DNA from: Streptomyces xylophagus
GTDB lineage: Bacteria; Actinomycetota; Actinomycetes; Streptomycetales; Streptomycetaceae
Assembly: GCF_000716435.1 (NCBI RefSeq)
Contig: NZ_JNWO01000011.1
Coordinates: 1 to 64,000 of the forward strand
Direction: 5' to 3'
DNA: 64,000 nucleotides
Shown here: positions 23,262 to 32,903 of the stretch, one piece after another
Position numbering within the stretch: position 1 is the stretch's first letter
How the letters are laid out: each line of letters starts with the position of its first letter
Made by a program: the position numbers and the translations under genes
Notes under the pieces: generated by a model
The model's input: only the letters and a program-made list of their open reading frames with translations
The model's database searches: none
What the model was told of the DNA's origin: nothing

Positions 23262-23930
23262 TCAGCACTTCCACGTGGCCCAGTACAGCTCGCCCTTCAG
23301 TGAGCCGTCCGACCAGGCGACAGGCGTGTCGATGTGGATGCCCGAGGAGCCCTGGCCCGGGTAGTACCAGTAGTAGTGGCCGTCGACCCGCTTGCCGTAG
23401 TGGACCTCCAGCCAGCCCACCGAGTGGCGGACGTACGGCGCGAACCAGTACGCGCCCTTGTAGCCGGGGCGGATCGTGTTGGTGATGGTGCTGCTCGCGG
23501 TGCGGGTGTTGCCGAGGGTCCAGGTCTCGGAGGTCGTCGAGCTGGCCTTCATGCCCGCCTCGAAGGTGTCCGACAGTCCGGCGCTGACCTCGATGCTCTG
23601 GCCCTGCTCGTAGGAGTACGAGGTGTTCGTGGAGTAGCTGTAGTTCACGGCGTACGTGCCGTTGTCGGTGCCCGCGCAGTTCGCGACCACGTTGCTGGCC
23701 TGGTGCCGCTTGCCGAGCGCGGTCCAGGCGTTGACCTCGTGGTACTGGCACGAGTCGGGCTTGCGGCTGCCGCTGTCGTGGTTGCAGCTCGCGAGCACGT
23801 CCGGCTTGTCGTCGCCCCAGCCGGGGCTCGAGTTGGCGCTGGCGGTCCCCGTGGAGAAGGGGATGAGCACCAGGGCGAGAGCGGGCGCCAGCAGAGCCAG
23901 TCGGCGGCGGCCGCGCGGGAACACCTTCAT
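23262..23930 (-). CDS. Secreted Ser/Thr-rich beta protein, aerolysin/ETX-like core suspected
   Basis: The ATG at 23930 follows GGAGAACGACC and yields 222 residues with a clear signal peptide (RRRLALLAPALALVLIPFST, cleavage after ASA). The mature chain has long alternating Ser/Thr/Tyr strands (YAVNYSYSTNTSYSYEQGQS, SSTTSETWTLGNTRTASSTI) separated by an amphipathic segment (IEVSAGLSDTFEAGMKAS), then a Trp/Tyr-rich C-terminal part ending in cysteine. Alternating Ser/Thr strands around a central amphipathic hairpin are the hallmark of aerolysin/ETX-MTX2 pore-forming proteins, but I see no diagnostic motif. A structural or secreted stress role is also possible. Confidence 0.7.
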   Translation of the reverse strand: MKVFPRGRRRLALLAPALALVLIPFSTGTASANSSPGWGDDKPDVLASCNHDSGSRKPDSCQYHEVNAWTALGKRHQASNVVANCAGTDNGTYAVNYSYSTNTSYSYEQGQSIEVSAGLSDTFEAGMKASSTTSETWTLGNTRTASSTITNTIRPGYKGAYWFAPYVRHSVGWLEVHYGKRVDGHYYWYYPGQGSSGIHIDTPVAWSDGSLKGELYWATWKC

Positions 23931-24086
23931 GGTCGTTCTCCTCGTCGATACGTCGGTCGGCGCCACCACCCGCGACGGGTGGCGACGCCTCCGATCGTCA
24001 TCGCCGGGGAGTTGATCGGACAGTCCCGCCCAAGGAGCCAATCAACTCCGGATCACCCACCTCACCTGCGCTTACACCGGCGACCG

Positions 24087-24944
24087 CTACATGTCGGACG
24101 ATCCCGGCATGTCCCGGCGCGAGTCCGTCCCCATGTCGTTCCCCATACCGTTCCCCATGCCACGCCGGGTGTCCGTCCCCATGTCCGTGCGCTCCCGCAC
24201 CGGCTGGTTGGTCATCGCGTCCTCGCGACCCGCCTGGTACGCCGTGAGGCTGCCCCTCGCGTTGGTCGTCTCGCGCTCCGCCGCCATCAGCATGCGCTCC
24301 ATGCGCTGACGCATCGGCGCGATCATGCCGCCGCCGACACCGACGATCATGATGCCGGCGACGGTCCCGAGGGCCGCGTACAGCACCGGCTGGGTGACCG
24401 AGGTGGCGATGCCCGCCTGGCCGAGGGCCGCGATCACGCCGAGCGCCATGATGCAGGCCCAGACGATCGTCGCGAGCATCCTGCCGTACGACATCGACGA
24501 CAGGGCGCTGCCGACGATCCCGCGGACCGCGTTCGCGATGGCCATCGCGACGACGATCAGGACCACCGCGACGATGCCGCGCGGGAGCCAGGCGACGATG
24601 CCGTTGATCATCGTGCTGACCGGGTTGGAGCCGAAGACGCCGAGCGCGAGCTGGAGGGTGATCAGCATCAGCGCGTAGTACACGATCTTGCAGACGATGC
24701 CGGTCATGTCGTACTTGGAGTCCCGCAAGTACCGTTCCGTACCGGCCCGTTCGGAGAGTTTCTCCGAACCGACCCTGCGCAGCACCCGGTCCAGGACGCG
24801 GGCGATCATCTTCGACACGAACCAGCCGATGGCCAGGATGACCAGGAAACCGACGAGCTTGGGCACGAACTGCGCGACCTTCGACCAGGCGTCGTTCAGC
24901 CCCTGGGTGAAGTTGATGGCGAGGGTGGATTCAGGGACAGCCAT
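24087..24944 (-). CDS. CmpX/MscS-like membrane protein with conserved TM-helix repeats
   Basis: The ATG at 24944 has AAGGAAG 8 nt upstream, giving 285 residues. There are about five membrane helices (LVGFLVILAIGWFVSKMIAR, VYYALMLITLQLALGVFG, WLPRGIVAVVLIVVAMAIAN, TIVWACIMALGVIAALGQAG, LYAALGTVAGIMIVGVGGG) of the repeated kind found in CmpX and mechanosensitive-channel relatives, but no complete MscS beta domain. The C-terminal 45 residues are a Met/Gly/Asp/Arg repeat (DMGTDTRRGMGNGMGNDMGT) of low complexity. It may sense envelope tension, by family analogy only. It stands alone. Confidence 0.82.
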   Translation of the reverse strand: MAVPESTLAINFTQGLNDAWSKVAQFVPKLVGFLVILAIGWFVSKMIARVLDRVLRRVGSEKLSERAGTERYLRDSKYDMTGIVCKIVYYALMLITLQLALGVFGSNPVSTMINGIVAWLPRGIVAVVLIVVAMAIANAVRGIVGSALSSMSYGRMLATIVWACIMALGVIAALGQAGIATSVTQPVLYAALGTVAGIMIVGVGGGMIAPMRQRMERMLMAAERETTNARGSLTAYQAGREDAMTNQPVRERTDMGTDTRRGMGNGMGNDMGTDSRRDMPGSSDM

Positions 24945-25066
24945 GAGCGGCACTTCCTTTGCTGGGTACTACCGGCCCCCTGTTACCGACAAGTGGAGCA
25001 GCGCCGCGGAGGCGTGGCCGCGTGGGCTGGGCCGTACGGGTGAGGATCGGTGGAGACCGGTGGTCC

Positions 25067-28000
25067 TCAGCAGATGCGGCGGTACGACGCGTCCGGCAGG
25101 TACGTCCGCCACTGGGCCCGCGTCAGCTCCGCGTTGCCCGTCCTCGCGCAGACCTGTGCCCGCGCCCGCTCCGGGTCGACGGTGTACCGCTGGAGGGGGA
25201 CGTGCGCGCTGCCCGCGAACAGCGTGCTGCCGTCCGCGCTGAAGGCGAGGGACGTGACGGCCTCGCCCGGAGTCGTCAACGGGGCGCTGCTGAGCGGCTG
25301 TTGGGTGCCCACGTCCCAGAGCTGCAGGCTGCCCGCGTCACCGGCGACCGCCAGGGTACGGCCGTCGGCGCTGAAGGCGAGCGCGGCGATGCCCTCCGGG
25401 GTGGTGCCGACGGGGGCGGGGAAGACGTTGCGCAGGATGCCGGTACGGCGGCCGAGAGCCCCGCCCTCACCGCTTCCCCCGCCCTCACCCGTGCCCCCGT
25501 CCCACAGGTGCACCCGGCCCGTCTGGTCGCCGACCGCCAGCGTGGAGCCGTCGGCGGTGAAGGCCAGGGCGCCGATCTCGTCGCCCTGCACGAGGTCCCG
25601 TCCGGTGGAGCGGCCCGAGGGCAGTGCGGCCACGCGCCCCTCGCCGACGAGGAGCGCGCCGTCCGGGCGGACGGCGAGGTGGGAGCCGGTCACGCCGGTC
25701 AGGACGGAGGTCCTGCGGTCGCGCGCGAAGTCCCATGTCTCGTCGGCGAGTTGGCCGACGGCGGTGTCACGGACCGCGTGGAGGGTGTGGTCGGCGTTCG
25801 GACCGAGGGCGAGTGAGACGACCGCCGCGCCGGGCAGGTCCAGCGAGGCCACGGACCTCCCGCGCGTCACGTCCCACACCCCGAACTCCTGCGACACCGC
25901 CTCCCGGCCCGGCGCCGAGACGCCGTACGCGAACCGGGTGCCGTCCGGGCCGAAGGCCATGAGGGGGAGGGTGTCGGCGGGGACGGTCGGGAGGGCGGGG
26001 TCGGTGGAGACGGGGACGGCGACGGGCGGGAAGGTGTGCAGGAGACGGCCGTCGGAGCTGTCGTAGAGGCGGAAGAGATAGTGGCCGGGCGGTGCGCCGG
26101 GTGGTGGCGTAGGTGCGGCCGTCGGGACTGAACCGGACGTCGTTCAGGGCGGACGGCCTCCAGTCGGAGGTAACGGCGGCCCCGAGGTCGAGGGTGTGGA
26201 CGGTGCCGCTCTCCAGGTAGCGAAGGGTCCGGCCGTCGTGGTCCCAGACGAGGCCGCCGTAGAGGTGCTGGTTGTTGAGGGCGTGCCGGAAGACGGGGGC
26301 GCCGGGGTCCGTGAGCCGCCAGACGCGCAGCTCCGAACCGTCCGCCGTCGCCACGAAGGCGCCGTCCGGGCTGAAGGACGCGGACTGCACCCCGGTGTCG
26401 TGGAGGTCGGCGACCTCACGGCCCGTCCCGGTGTCCCAGACGCGCAGTCCGGTGCCGGTGGCGACGGCGAGACGGTCGCCGGAGAGGGCGAGGAAGGGGG
26501 TGTCGGTGTCGCAGATGCCGGAGTCCTGCTGCCAAGTGCCGGGCAGGGAGCGGGAGTTGGCCATGTCCCACAGGTGCACGGCGTTCGCCGAACAGGCCGC
26601 GACCGTACGACCGTCCGGGCTGACGGCGGTGAGGGCCGCGTCCGGTGCCCGCGCCTCGAACGTGACGTGGCCGTCGGCCACCGAGCGCAGCCGCAGTTGG
26701 TCGCCCTCGGTGGAGAGGAGGGAGCGGCCGTCGCCGGTGAAGTGGGCGTTGCCGACGTCGTGCAGTTCCGGCCCGGACCAGCGTCCGGTGGCCGTGTTCC
26801 ACAGCCGCAGGCCGCCGGCCCCGTCGGTGACCCCGAGGACATGGGCGGAGGCGTCGACCTCGGTCACCGTGCCGGTGGGTGTCCGGCCCGAGCCGGTGGC
26901 GCGGTGGGTGGTCACGTCCCAGGTGTGCCAGGTACGGCCGCTCGTGCTGAGCAGGGTTCGGCCGTCGTCGGTGAGCACGCGCAGGGTGTCCTCGCCGGGC
27001 GCGGGGTCGGTGAACGTGTCCGTCTCCACCTGCGCGAGCGAACCGAGCAGAGCGCGTCGCGTCTCGGGCAGTTGGGCCGTGCGCCAGGCTGCGACGCCGA
27101 GTTGCTGCGCGGTGCGCGGGTCGGTGGTGCGGAGACCGTCGGCCACGTCGGCGACCCGACGGGCCGCGCTCTGCGTACGCGCCCGCAGATTGTTGTCCCG
27201 CTCCTGCCACACGGCGATCGCCGACAACACCGCGACCACGAGCACGGCCGACAGCGACGCGGTCAGGACGCGGTGCCTGCGGCTGATCCGGGCGGCGGTT
27301 CGCTGCTCGGCGGCGCGGGCGTCGAGGGCGGCGGTGAGGAAGGCTCGCTCGGGGGTGGTCAGGGCGAGATCTGAGGTGCGGGTGATTGCGAGGGCGGGGT
27401 CGGGGGTGCCGGTGATCGCGGGGTCGGGGTTGGTTGCGGAGGCGGGGTCGGTTGCCCGGGCGGTCGCAGGGGTGGCTGCGAGGTCGGCGCCGGGGGCCGT
27501 CGCGAGGTCGGCCGCAGGATCGATGGCGCGGTCCATCGTGTGCCCGCGCGGACGACCGGCCGCGTCGCCGCCGACGTGACCGCCCGCACGAGCCCCGGCA
27601 CGACCGCCCGCACGACCAGCCGCGTCGCCGCCGGCGCAACCGGCCCCACGCCCCCCACCACGACCCCCCGCCCGATCCCCCACCCACTCGCCGAACAACT
27701 CCTCCGCCCGCGCCAACCGCGTCCCCCGGTACAACACCCCGGCATCCCGGTCGTGCTCCAGCCACGTGCGTGCCGCGTCCGTCAGCATTCGGTGATGGCG
27801 GAGCCGTTCCCGGTCCCGTTCGATCCAGTCGTGGAGGCGGGGCCAGCAGGTGATGAGGGCCTCGTGGGCGAGTTGGACGCCTTCCTCGTCGGCGGTCAGG
27901 AGGCGGGCCCGGGTCAGGCGTTCCAGGACCACCGGCACCTCGGAGTCGCCCCATTCCGCCAACTCGGCCCGGGTCAGCGGGCGGCGGGTGTCCGGGGTGC

Positions 28001-29138
28001 CCTGGCCCGGTACGACCATGCGGAGGAGGAGGTGGCGGGCCGCGCGGGACTCTTCGGGGGACAGGTCTCCGTACACCTGCTCCGCCGTCGCCGCGATCGC
28101 GCCGCGCACCCCGCCGGCGGCCTCGTAACCGGCGAGGGTGAGCAGGCGGCCCCGGCGGCGGCGCCAGGTCTCCAGGAGGACGTGGGAGAGCATCGGCAGG
28201 CCGCCGGGTTCGTCGAGGACCTCCTCCACCAGGCGGGCGGTCAGGGTCCGCTCGACCATGCAGCCGACCGCCTGGGCCGGGCCCACCACCGCCTCCCGCA
28301 ACTCCTCCGCCGTCATCGGACCGAGCAGCAGCGCGGCCCCCCGCAGCGCGTCGGCCAGGCCGCGGTGTTCGGCGCAGCGGGCGTAGAAGTCGGCGCGGAC
28401 GGAGACCAGTACCCGCAGCCGGGTGTCCGGGGCGCGGGCCGCCAGGAGCAGGTCGATGAAACGGGACCGTTCCCGCGCGTCCGAGCAGAGCGTGAAGACC
28501 TCCTCGAACTGGTCCACCACCACCCAGCTCTCCGGCTCCTCGGGGCCGGGGGTGAGCAGCTGCCCGTAGGTGGTGGCGGGTGTCGGTCCGGGGGTGAGGA
28601 TGCGCAGCGTCGCCGGGCAGGCGCGGGCCGCGATCTCCGCCTGGAGCCGTGCCACCAGTCCCGCCCGCAGCAGGGACGACTTGCCGCTGCCCGAGGGGCC
28701 GAACAGCACCGCGAAACGGTGGTCGCGGATCAGTCCGTTCACCTCGGCGGCCACCCGGTCGCGGCCGAAGAAGAGGTGCCGGTCGGTCGGCTCGAACCGG
28801 GCGAGTCCGCGATACGGCGCCGGGCCGCCGACGTCCTCGGGTTCCGCCGCGCGGGCCCGGCTCGCCTCGGCCTCTGCCTCCGCCTCGGCCTCCTTCCAGC
28901 GCGGGCCCCACTCCGCCGGGTCGCCCCCGCAGGCCCGTACGTATCCCTCCACGACCGCGAGCGTCGGCAGCCGTTCGCCGGCCGCGGCCTGGGAGAGCGT
29001 GGTCGCCGAGAAGCCCGCCGCCTTCGCCATCGTCCGGTACGAGGGTCCGCCCGCGGCGCGGCGCAGTTCCCGCAGCGCGTGCGCGAGCCCCTGCACGGCA
29101 CCGGCCGCCGGGTCGACCGGTCGCTCGGGACGACCCAT
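25067..29138 (-). pseudogene. HTH-STAND-WD40 ATPase gene with a frameshift
   Basis: Starting at the ATG at 29138 (GGAGG 7 nt upstream), the protein has an N-terminal XRE helix-turn-helix (18-70; YRTMAKAAGFSATTLSQAAA), a STAND NTPase core with Walker A GPSGSGKSS at 147-155 and Walker B WVVVDQFEEVF near 205-215, a winged-helix region, and a 90-residue low-complexity Gly/Ala/Arg/Asp/Pro linker. A membrane helix (LSAVLVVAVLSAIAVW) and then WD40 repeats follow. Near 26085-26110 the WD40 frame shifts by one base: coherent repeats continue in another frame (FRLYDSSDGR, FGPDGTRFAYGVS) to 25067. It is either a real pseudogene or a sequencing error. STAND proteins sense ligands and switch on ATP binding. 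Confidence 0.85.
27359..27700. repeat. Low-complexity coding linker in the STAND gene
   Basis: This segment encodes short repeats of the form GDAAGRAGG and AxDPxxD between the ATPase part and the membrane helix. Neighbouring coding sequence is ordinary. It is likely to vary between strains. Confidence 0.6.
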
Positions 29139-29245
29139 GCGCGTACCTCCATACACCTCGCGAAAGCGACATCAGGAGCGATGACCATACGGATGGCCAG
29201 GGAACGGTCCGGTTGCCCCCAGGTGACAGGTGGGTGACGCAAAAC

Positions 29246-29292
29246 CGTCCCTCGCTCGCAATCCGGGATTGATTGCTCTGGTGAGAGGGACG
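29246..29292. promoter_or_regulatory. Nested inverted repeats between the STAND gene and the RIP gene
   Basis: CGTCCCTC (29246-29253) and GAGGGACG (29285-29292) flank CAATC-CGG-GATTG (29259-29271), a perfect inverted repeat. All lie in the 223-bp divergent control region, 70-115 bp upstream of the ribosome-inactivating-protein start. The layout suggests regulated transcription of one or both genes. Confidence 0.5.
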
Positions 29293-29361
29293 TGCCAATC
29301 AACTTTCCGGTCGCGAACGTCGGTGGTGGCATCCCCCACACCGAACGACTGGAGCCCGATC

Positions 29362-30288
29362 GTGAGTAGTCCCGTCCTCTCCGCGCACCCCCGAGGCGGT
29401 CGCGCCCGCACCCCGCTGGCCGCCGCCGGCACCGTCCTGATCGCGCTGCTGCTGAGCCTGCTGGCCCCCTTCGGCGCGGCCAAGGCGCACGCCATCGACC
29501 AGAACGACGACGTCGACTGGTATCTGAACAGCGGCAAGTCCTCGTACCGGAGCATGATCGACGAGGTCCGGGGCAGCGCCGAGTCGAGCGTCCTCTACGG
29601 CAACCGCGCCGCGACCACGTGGACCACGGTCAGCACCACGACCAGCGGCACCAGCAGGCAGCAGGTCAGCAACGACGAGCGGAACAACTACTTCACCGTC
29701 AACATCAGCAGCAGCGAGCACCCGCCGATCCGCATCCTGCTCCGCGCCCACGACCTGTACGTCCAGGGCTACCTGGTCCCGGGGACCAACACGTACTACC
29801 ACTTCAGCGACGCGACCCTGAGCCACTGGCCCGGCGCCGGCACCGCCACCAACGCGCCCCGCTCCGTGGCGCTCCCCTTCGGCGGCAGCTACGCCTCCAT
29901 GACGGCGTACGCCAACCAGACCGTGCGCAGCCCCCGCTTCTCCTACACCTGGATGGCCTACAACCAAGGCATCCTGGCCGCCGCCAACTCCACGGGCGCC
30001 CAGCGGGCCGGCGCGCTGCTGTTCTACGTCGAGGCCATCGCCGAGGGCGCCCGCTTCAACGCGATCTCCGACCGGATCGAGGCCGCCATCACGGAGAACA
30101 ACGGCTACCAGTTCGACCACGACGACGAGGGCCTGATCCACAACTGGCAGACCCTCGGCAACAACCTCCAGAACCGGCTGAACAACCCGCACACCCGGCC
30201 GACCCCGAACATCGGCCGCTACCACTTCGACACCCTCCAGGCGATCGCGAACATCCTGCGCCTCGCGATCAGGGTGGGCACCAAGTGA
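29362..30288 (+). CDS. Secreted ribosome-inactivating protein (rRNA N-glycosylase)
   Basis: The GTG at 29362 (GGAG 10 nt upstream) gives 308 residues. Residues 1-44 are a signal peptide (AAAGTVLIALLLSLLAPFGA, then AKAHA). The mature chain has the whole ricin-A-type active site: Y133 in DLYVQGYLVPGTNTYYHF, Y177 in FGGSYASM, E228 and R231 in AIAEGARFNAI, and W262 in IHNWQTLGNNL. RIPs remove one adenine from the sarcin-ricin loop of large-subunit rRNA and stop protein synthesis. A secreted form would act on other, probably eukaryotic, cells. No B-chain lectin domain is present. A strong terminator follows. Immunity is not obvious in the window. Confidence 0.94.
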   Translation: MSSPVLSAHPRGGRARTPLAAAGTVLIALLLSLLAPFGAAKAHAIDQNDDVDWYLNSGKSSYRSMIDEVRGSAESSVLYGNRAATTWTTVSTTTSGTSRQQVSNDERNNYFTVNISSSEHPPIRILLRAHDLYVQGYLVPGTNTYYHFSDATLSHWPGAGTATNAPRSVALPFGGSYASMTAYANQTVRSPRFSYTWMAYNQGILAAANSTGAQRAGALLFYVEAIAEGARFNAISDRIEAAITENNGYQFDHDDEGLIHNWQTLGNNLQNRLNNPHTRPTPNIGRYHFDTLQAIANILRLAIRVGTK

Positions 30289-30311
30289 CCCGCTGAGACC
30301 ACCCCGGGGCC

Positions 30312-30346
30312 GCCCCGGCGGGACAACTCCCCCGTCCCGCCGGGGC
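30312..30346 (+). terminator. Terminator of the RIP gene
   Basis: GCCCCGGCGGGAC (30312-30324) and GTCCCGCCGGGGC (30334-30346) are perfect 13-bp arms with a 9-nt loop, starting 23 bp after the RIP stop codon. Confidence 0.85.
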
Positions 30347-30370
30347 TCCCGCACGCACATACGACCCGCA

Positions 30371-30376
30371 TACCCT
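30371..30376 (+). promoter_or_regulatory. -10 element for the leaderless M20 amidohydrolase gene
   Basis: TACCCT lies exactly 12 nt before the GTG at 30383, and no Shine-Dalgarno is present. The -35 is not obvious. Confidence 0.5.
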
Positions 30377-30382
30377 GCCCTC

Positions 30383-31627
30383 GTGACCTCTTCCCCCGCC
30401 GCGCGCACCGCACTTGACCTCACCGCCGACCTCCCGGTCGCCGACCTCGAGGACTTCTACCGGGACCTGCACAGACATCCCGAGCTGTCCGGCCACGAGC
30501 AGCGCACGGCCGCCAAGCTCACCGAACGCCTCACGAAGGCGGGCTACGACACCGTCGAGGGCATCGGCGGCACCGGCGTCGCCGGAGTGCTGCGCAACGG
30601 CGAAGGCCCGACCGTCCTGCTGCGCGCCGACATGGACGCGCTGCCGGTACAGGAGGAGACGGGGCTGTCGTACGAGTCATCGGTCCCCGGCGTGATGCAC
30701 GCCTGCGGGCACGACCTGCACGTGACCTGGCTGGCCGGTGCCGCCCAGGCGCTGGCCGCCGGGCGGGACACCTGGTCGGGGACGCTGGTCCTGGTGGGCC
30801 AGCCCGCGGAGGAGACGGGCGCGGGCGCGGCGGCGATGGTGGCCGACGGCCTGTACGAGCGCGTCCCGCGCCCGGACGTGCTGCTCGCCCAGCACGCGGC
30901 ACCGGGACCCGCCGGGTTCTACCCGCACGTGCCCGGACTGATCATGTCCTCCGCGACGGACATCGACATCGTGGTCCACGGCCGCGGCGGCCACGGCTCC
31001 CGCCCCGAGACGACGGTCGACCCGGTCGTCACCGCCGCGTACCTCGTCACCCGGCTCCAGACGGTCGTCTCCCGCGAGATCGCCGCCGGCGACTCCGCCG
31101 TCCTGACCGTGGGCCGCATCGAGGCCGGCACCCGGCACAACATCATCCCGGCCGAGGCCCGGATCGCCCTCAACCTGCGCACTCAGTCCGCCGACGTACG
31201 GGACCGGATGATCGCCGCGATCCGCCGTATCGCGGCCGGCGAGTGCCTCGCCGCGGGCTGCCCGCGCGAGCCCGAGGTGACCATCGGCACCAGCCTCCCC
31301 ACGATGGTCAACGACGCGGACACCGACCGCCGGATCGCCGCCGTGCACACCGAGGTCCTCGGCGCGGGCACGGTCTTCGACCCCGGCCCGGCAACAGGCA
31401 GCGAGGACTTCCCCCTCCTCGCTCCGGACGGGGTGCCGTACTCCTACTGGTTCGTGACGAGCACCTCGGCGGACGTGTGGGACGCGGCCCCCGGCACGGA
31501 CCTGATGGAGAAGTTCCACGCGGTCCCCAGCAACCACAGCCCCCAGTTCGCCCCCGACCTGTCGACGATCGTGCCCGGCGTACGCACCCTGGTCTCAGGC
31601 GCGTTGGAGATCCTGACCGTCAACTGA
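30383..31627 (+). CDS. M20 family amidohydrolase
   Basis: The 414-residue protein (GTG start) is a complete M20D metallo-amidohydrolase. It has FYRDLHRHPELSGHE near 32, MHACGHDLHVTWLAG (metal-binding Cys/His around 110), GQPAEETGAGAAAMVADGLY with the E-E pair, HAAPG and VHGRGGHGSRPE in the dimerisation part, and a final metal-site GSEDFPLLA. Relatives hydrolyse N-acyl amino acids, hippurate or indole-acetyl conjugates. The substrate cannot be chosen. It is cytoplasmic. It is separated from the RIP gene by a strong terminator, so the two are not one operon. Confidence 0.9.
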   Translation: MTSSPAARTALDLTADLPVADLEDFYRDLHRHPELSGHEQRTAAKLTERLTKAGYDTVEGIGGTGVAGVLRNGEGPTVLLRADMDALPVQEETGLSYESSVPGVMHACGHDLHVTWLAGAAQALAAGRDTWSGTLVLVGQPAEETGAGAAAMVADGLYERVPRPDVLLAQHAAPGPAGFYPHVPGLIMSSATDIDIVVHGRGGHGSRPETTVDPVVTAAYLVTRLQTVVSREIAAGDSAVLTVGRIEAGTRHNIIPAEARIALNLRTQSADVRDRMIAAIRRIAAGECLAAGCPREPEVTIGTSLPTMVNDADTDRRIAAVHTEVLGAGTVFDPGPATGSEDFPLLAPDGVPYSYWFVTSTSADVWDAAPGTDLMEKFHAVPSNHSPQFAPDLSTIVPGVRTLVSGALEILTVN

Positions 31628-31632
31628 CCTGA

Positions 31633-32811
31633 CTAGCCCTGCGCCTGGAGTTGGAGCAGCTGCTTCTGTACGTGGTCCAGGGCGCCCGCGCGGCGCCCGG
31701 GGACCCGACTCCTCAACTCCGCCAGCGCGAGACCGAGTTCGCGAGCGGGGGCCGGGTCGTGGATCTGGCCCCACTGATGGTGAGCACGGTCGACTGCCGC
31801 CTCGACGGCGGCCGTGTCGGCTGCCTGCCCCGCCGCCAGCCGCGCCCCGGCCACCGCAAGCCAAGCCCGGCAACTGCGCACCGGCTCCCCGGCCAACATC
31901 GCGAGATCTGCCCGGACTTCGGTCCAGTGCAGCGCTTCCTCGGAACCCCGCCCGTGGGCCCGTACGGCGGCTTGCTCGTGCTCGGCGGCGAGGGCGTCGG
32001 CGTGGGCGTGACGGCCGTCTTGGGCGGCAGAGGCGACGGCGATGTGCGGGTCGCTGTCACTCTTGTGACGCCGGTCGGCCTCCCAATTCCCCTCATTTTT
32101 CAGCCCGTCCGGCGTTTGAGGACGAGGCCCCTTCAGGGCCGATGGGGGTCTGGGGGCGGAGCCCCCAGGGACGCCCGCCCCCACTCCCGCCGCGGACAAC
32201 ACGACATCCGCATACCCCTCCGCCCCCAACCTCCCCAACGCCTGCTGATGCAACTGCTCCAGCTCCGGCCGATACCCGCTGCGCAAAATCGTCGCGACCG
32301 CCTTCATGTACGACGGCACAGCCACCACCCGCCGAGCAGGAGGCGGTGCGATGCGACCGTAAACGGCGTTCGTGCGACCCGAGTCGAGCGGATGGGCCCG
32401 CAGCCACTGCCAGGTCTCCGCGTCCGCGTGGAGATCGAGCAGCAGCGTCGTCGTGCCCGGTGCCCGCAGCCGCAACTCCTCGCGGACCCAGGCCCAGGGA
32501 AACCCGGTGTAACGGACGGTCGCCGGAGTCGTACGGGCCAGCGCCAGATGCGGAAGGTGCTGTTTCCGGTCGAGTTGGAGCTGCCCGGTGACGAACACGG
32601 TGAGCGGCCCGGAGGCGGTCGCGGCGGCACGCAACCGGGTCAGTACGGCCTGCGGCTCCAACGGGTCGGCGAGTTCGACAACGTTGGCGGTCTCGGTGCC
32701 GGACAGGACACCCGGGGCGACGGCCGCGAGGACCGGCAGCACGGACGCCGCGTCCACCAGGCGCCCCTTGCCCACCGGCGAGGCCGCGAGCAGCAACACC
32801 GTCCCAGGCAT
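31633..32811 (-). CDS. Uncharacterised protein with an in-frame dispersed repeat
   Basis: From the ATG at 32811 (GGGGGAGGG upstream) the protein is 392 residues. The N-terminal two thirds (MPGTVLLLAASPVGKGRLVD, VFVTGQLQLDRKQHLPHLAL, TTLLLDLHADAETW) look like an alpha/beta domain, and the C-terminus (AALHWTEVRADLAMLAGEPV-like helices) is helical and TPR-like. Between them residues about 225-250 (SAPRPPSALKGPRPQTPDGL) are encoded by a Streptomyces dispersed palindromic repeat inserted in frame. The family is present in Streptomyces but I do not recognise a function. Its 3' end faces the M20 gene with a 5-bp gap. Confidence 0.7.
   Translation of the reverse strand: MPGTVLLLAASPVGKGRLVDAASVLPVLAAVAPGVLSGTETANVVELADPLEPQAVLTRLRAAATASGPLTVFVTGQLQLDRKQHLPHLALARTTPATVRYTGFPWAWVREELRLRAPGTTTLLLDLHADAETWQWLRAHPLDSGRTNAVYGRIAPPPARRVVAVPSYMKAVATILRSGYRPELEQLHQQALGRLGAEGYADVVLSAAGVGAGVPGGSAPRPPSALKGPRPQTPDGLKNEGNWEADRRHKSDSDPHIAVASAAQDGRHAHADALAAEHEQAAVRAHGRGSEEALHWTEVRADLAMLAGEPVRSCRAWLAVAGARLAAGQAADTAAVEAAVDRAHHQWGQIHDPAPARELGLALAELRSRVPGRRAGALDHVQKQLLQLQAQG
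32095..32175. repeat. Streptomyces dispersed palindromic repeat inside a gene
   Basis: The stretch contains CAGCCCGTCCGGCGTTTGAG, then GACGAGGCCCCTTCAGGGCC, then CTGGGGGCGGAGCCCCCAG. This compound element occurs in many copies in Streptomyces intergenic DNA. It contains hairpin-forming arms (CTGGGGG/CCCCCAG). Here it is within the coding sequence and keeps the frame, adding about 26 residues. Its usual setting is between genes, so this copy is unusual. Confidence 0.85.
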
Positions 32812-32903
32812 ACGCCCTCCCCCGAACCGTCGATCACTACGTACCTCAGCACCGTAACCTCTGCCGAACCCCCGCCGAACCTCTGCTGCTGCAAAGGGTG
32901 ATG

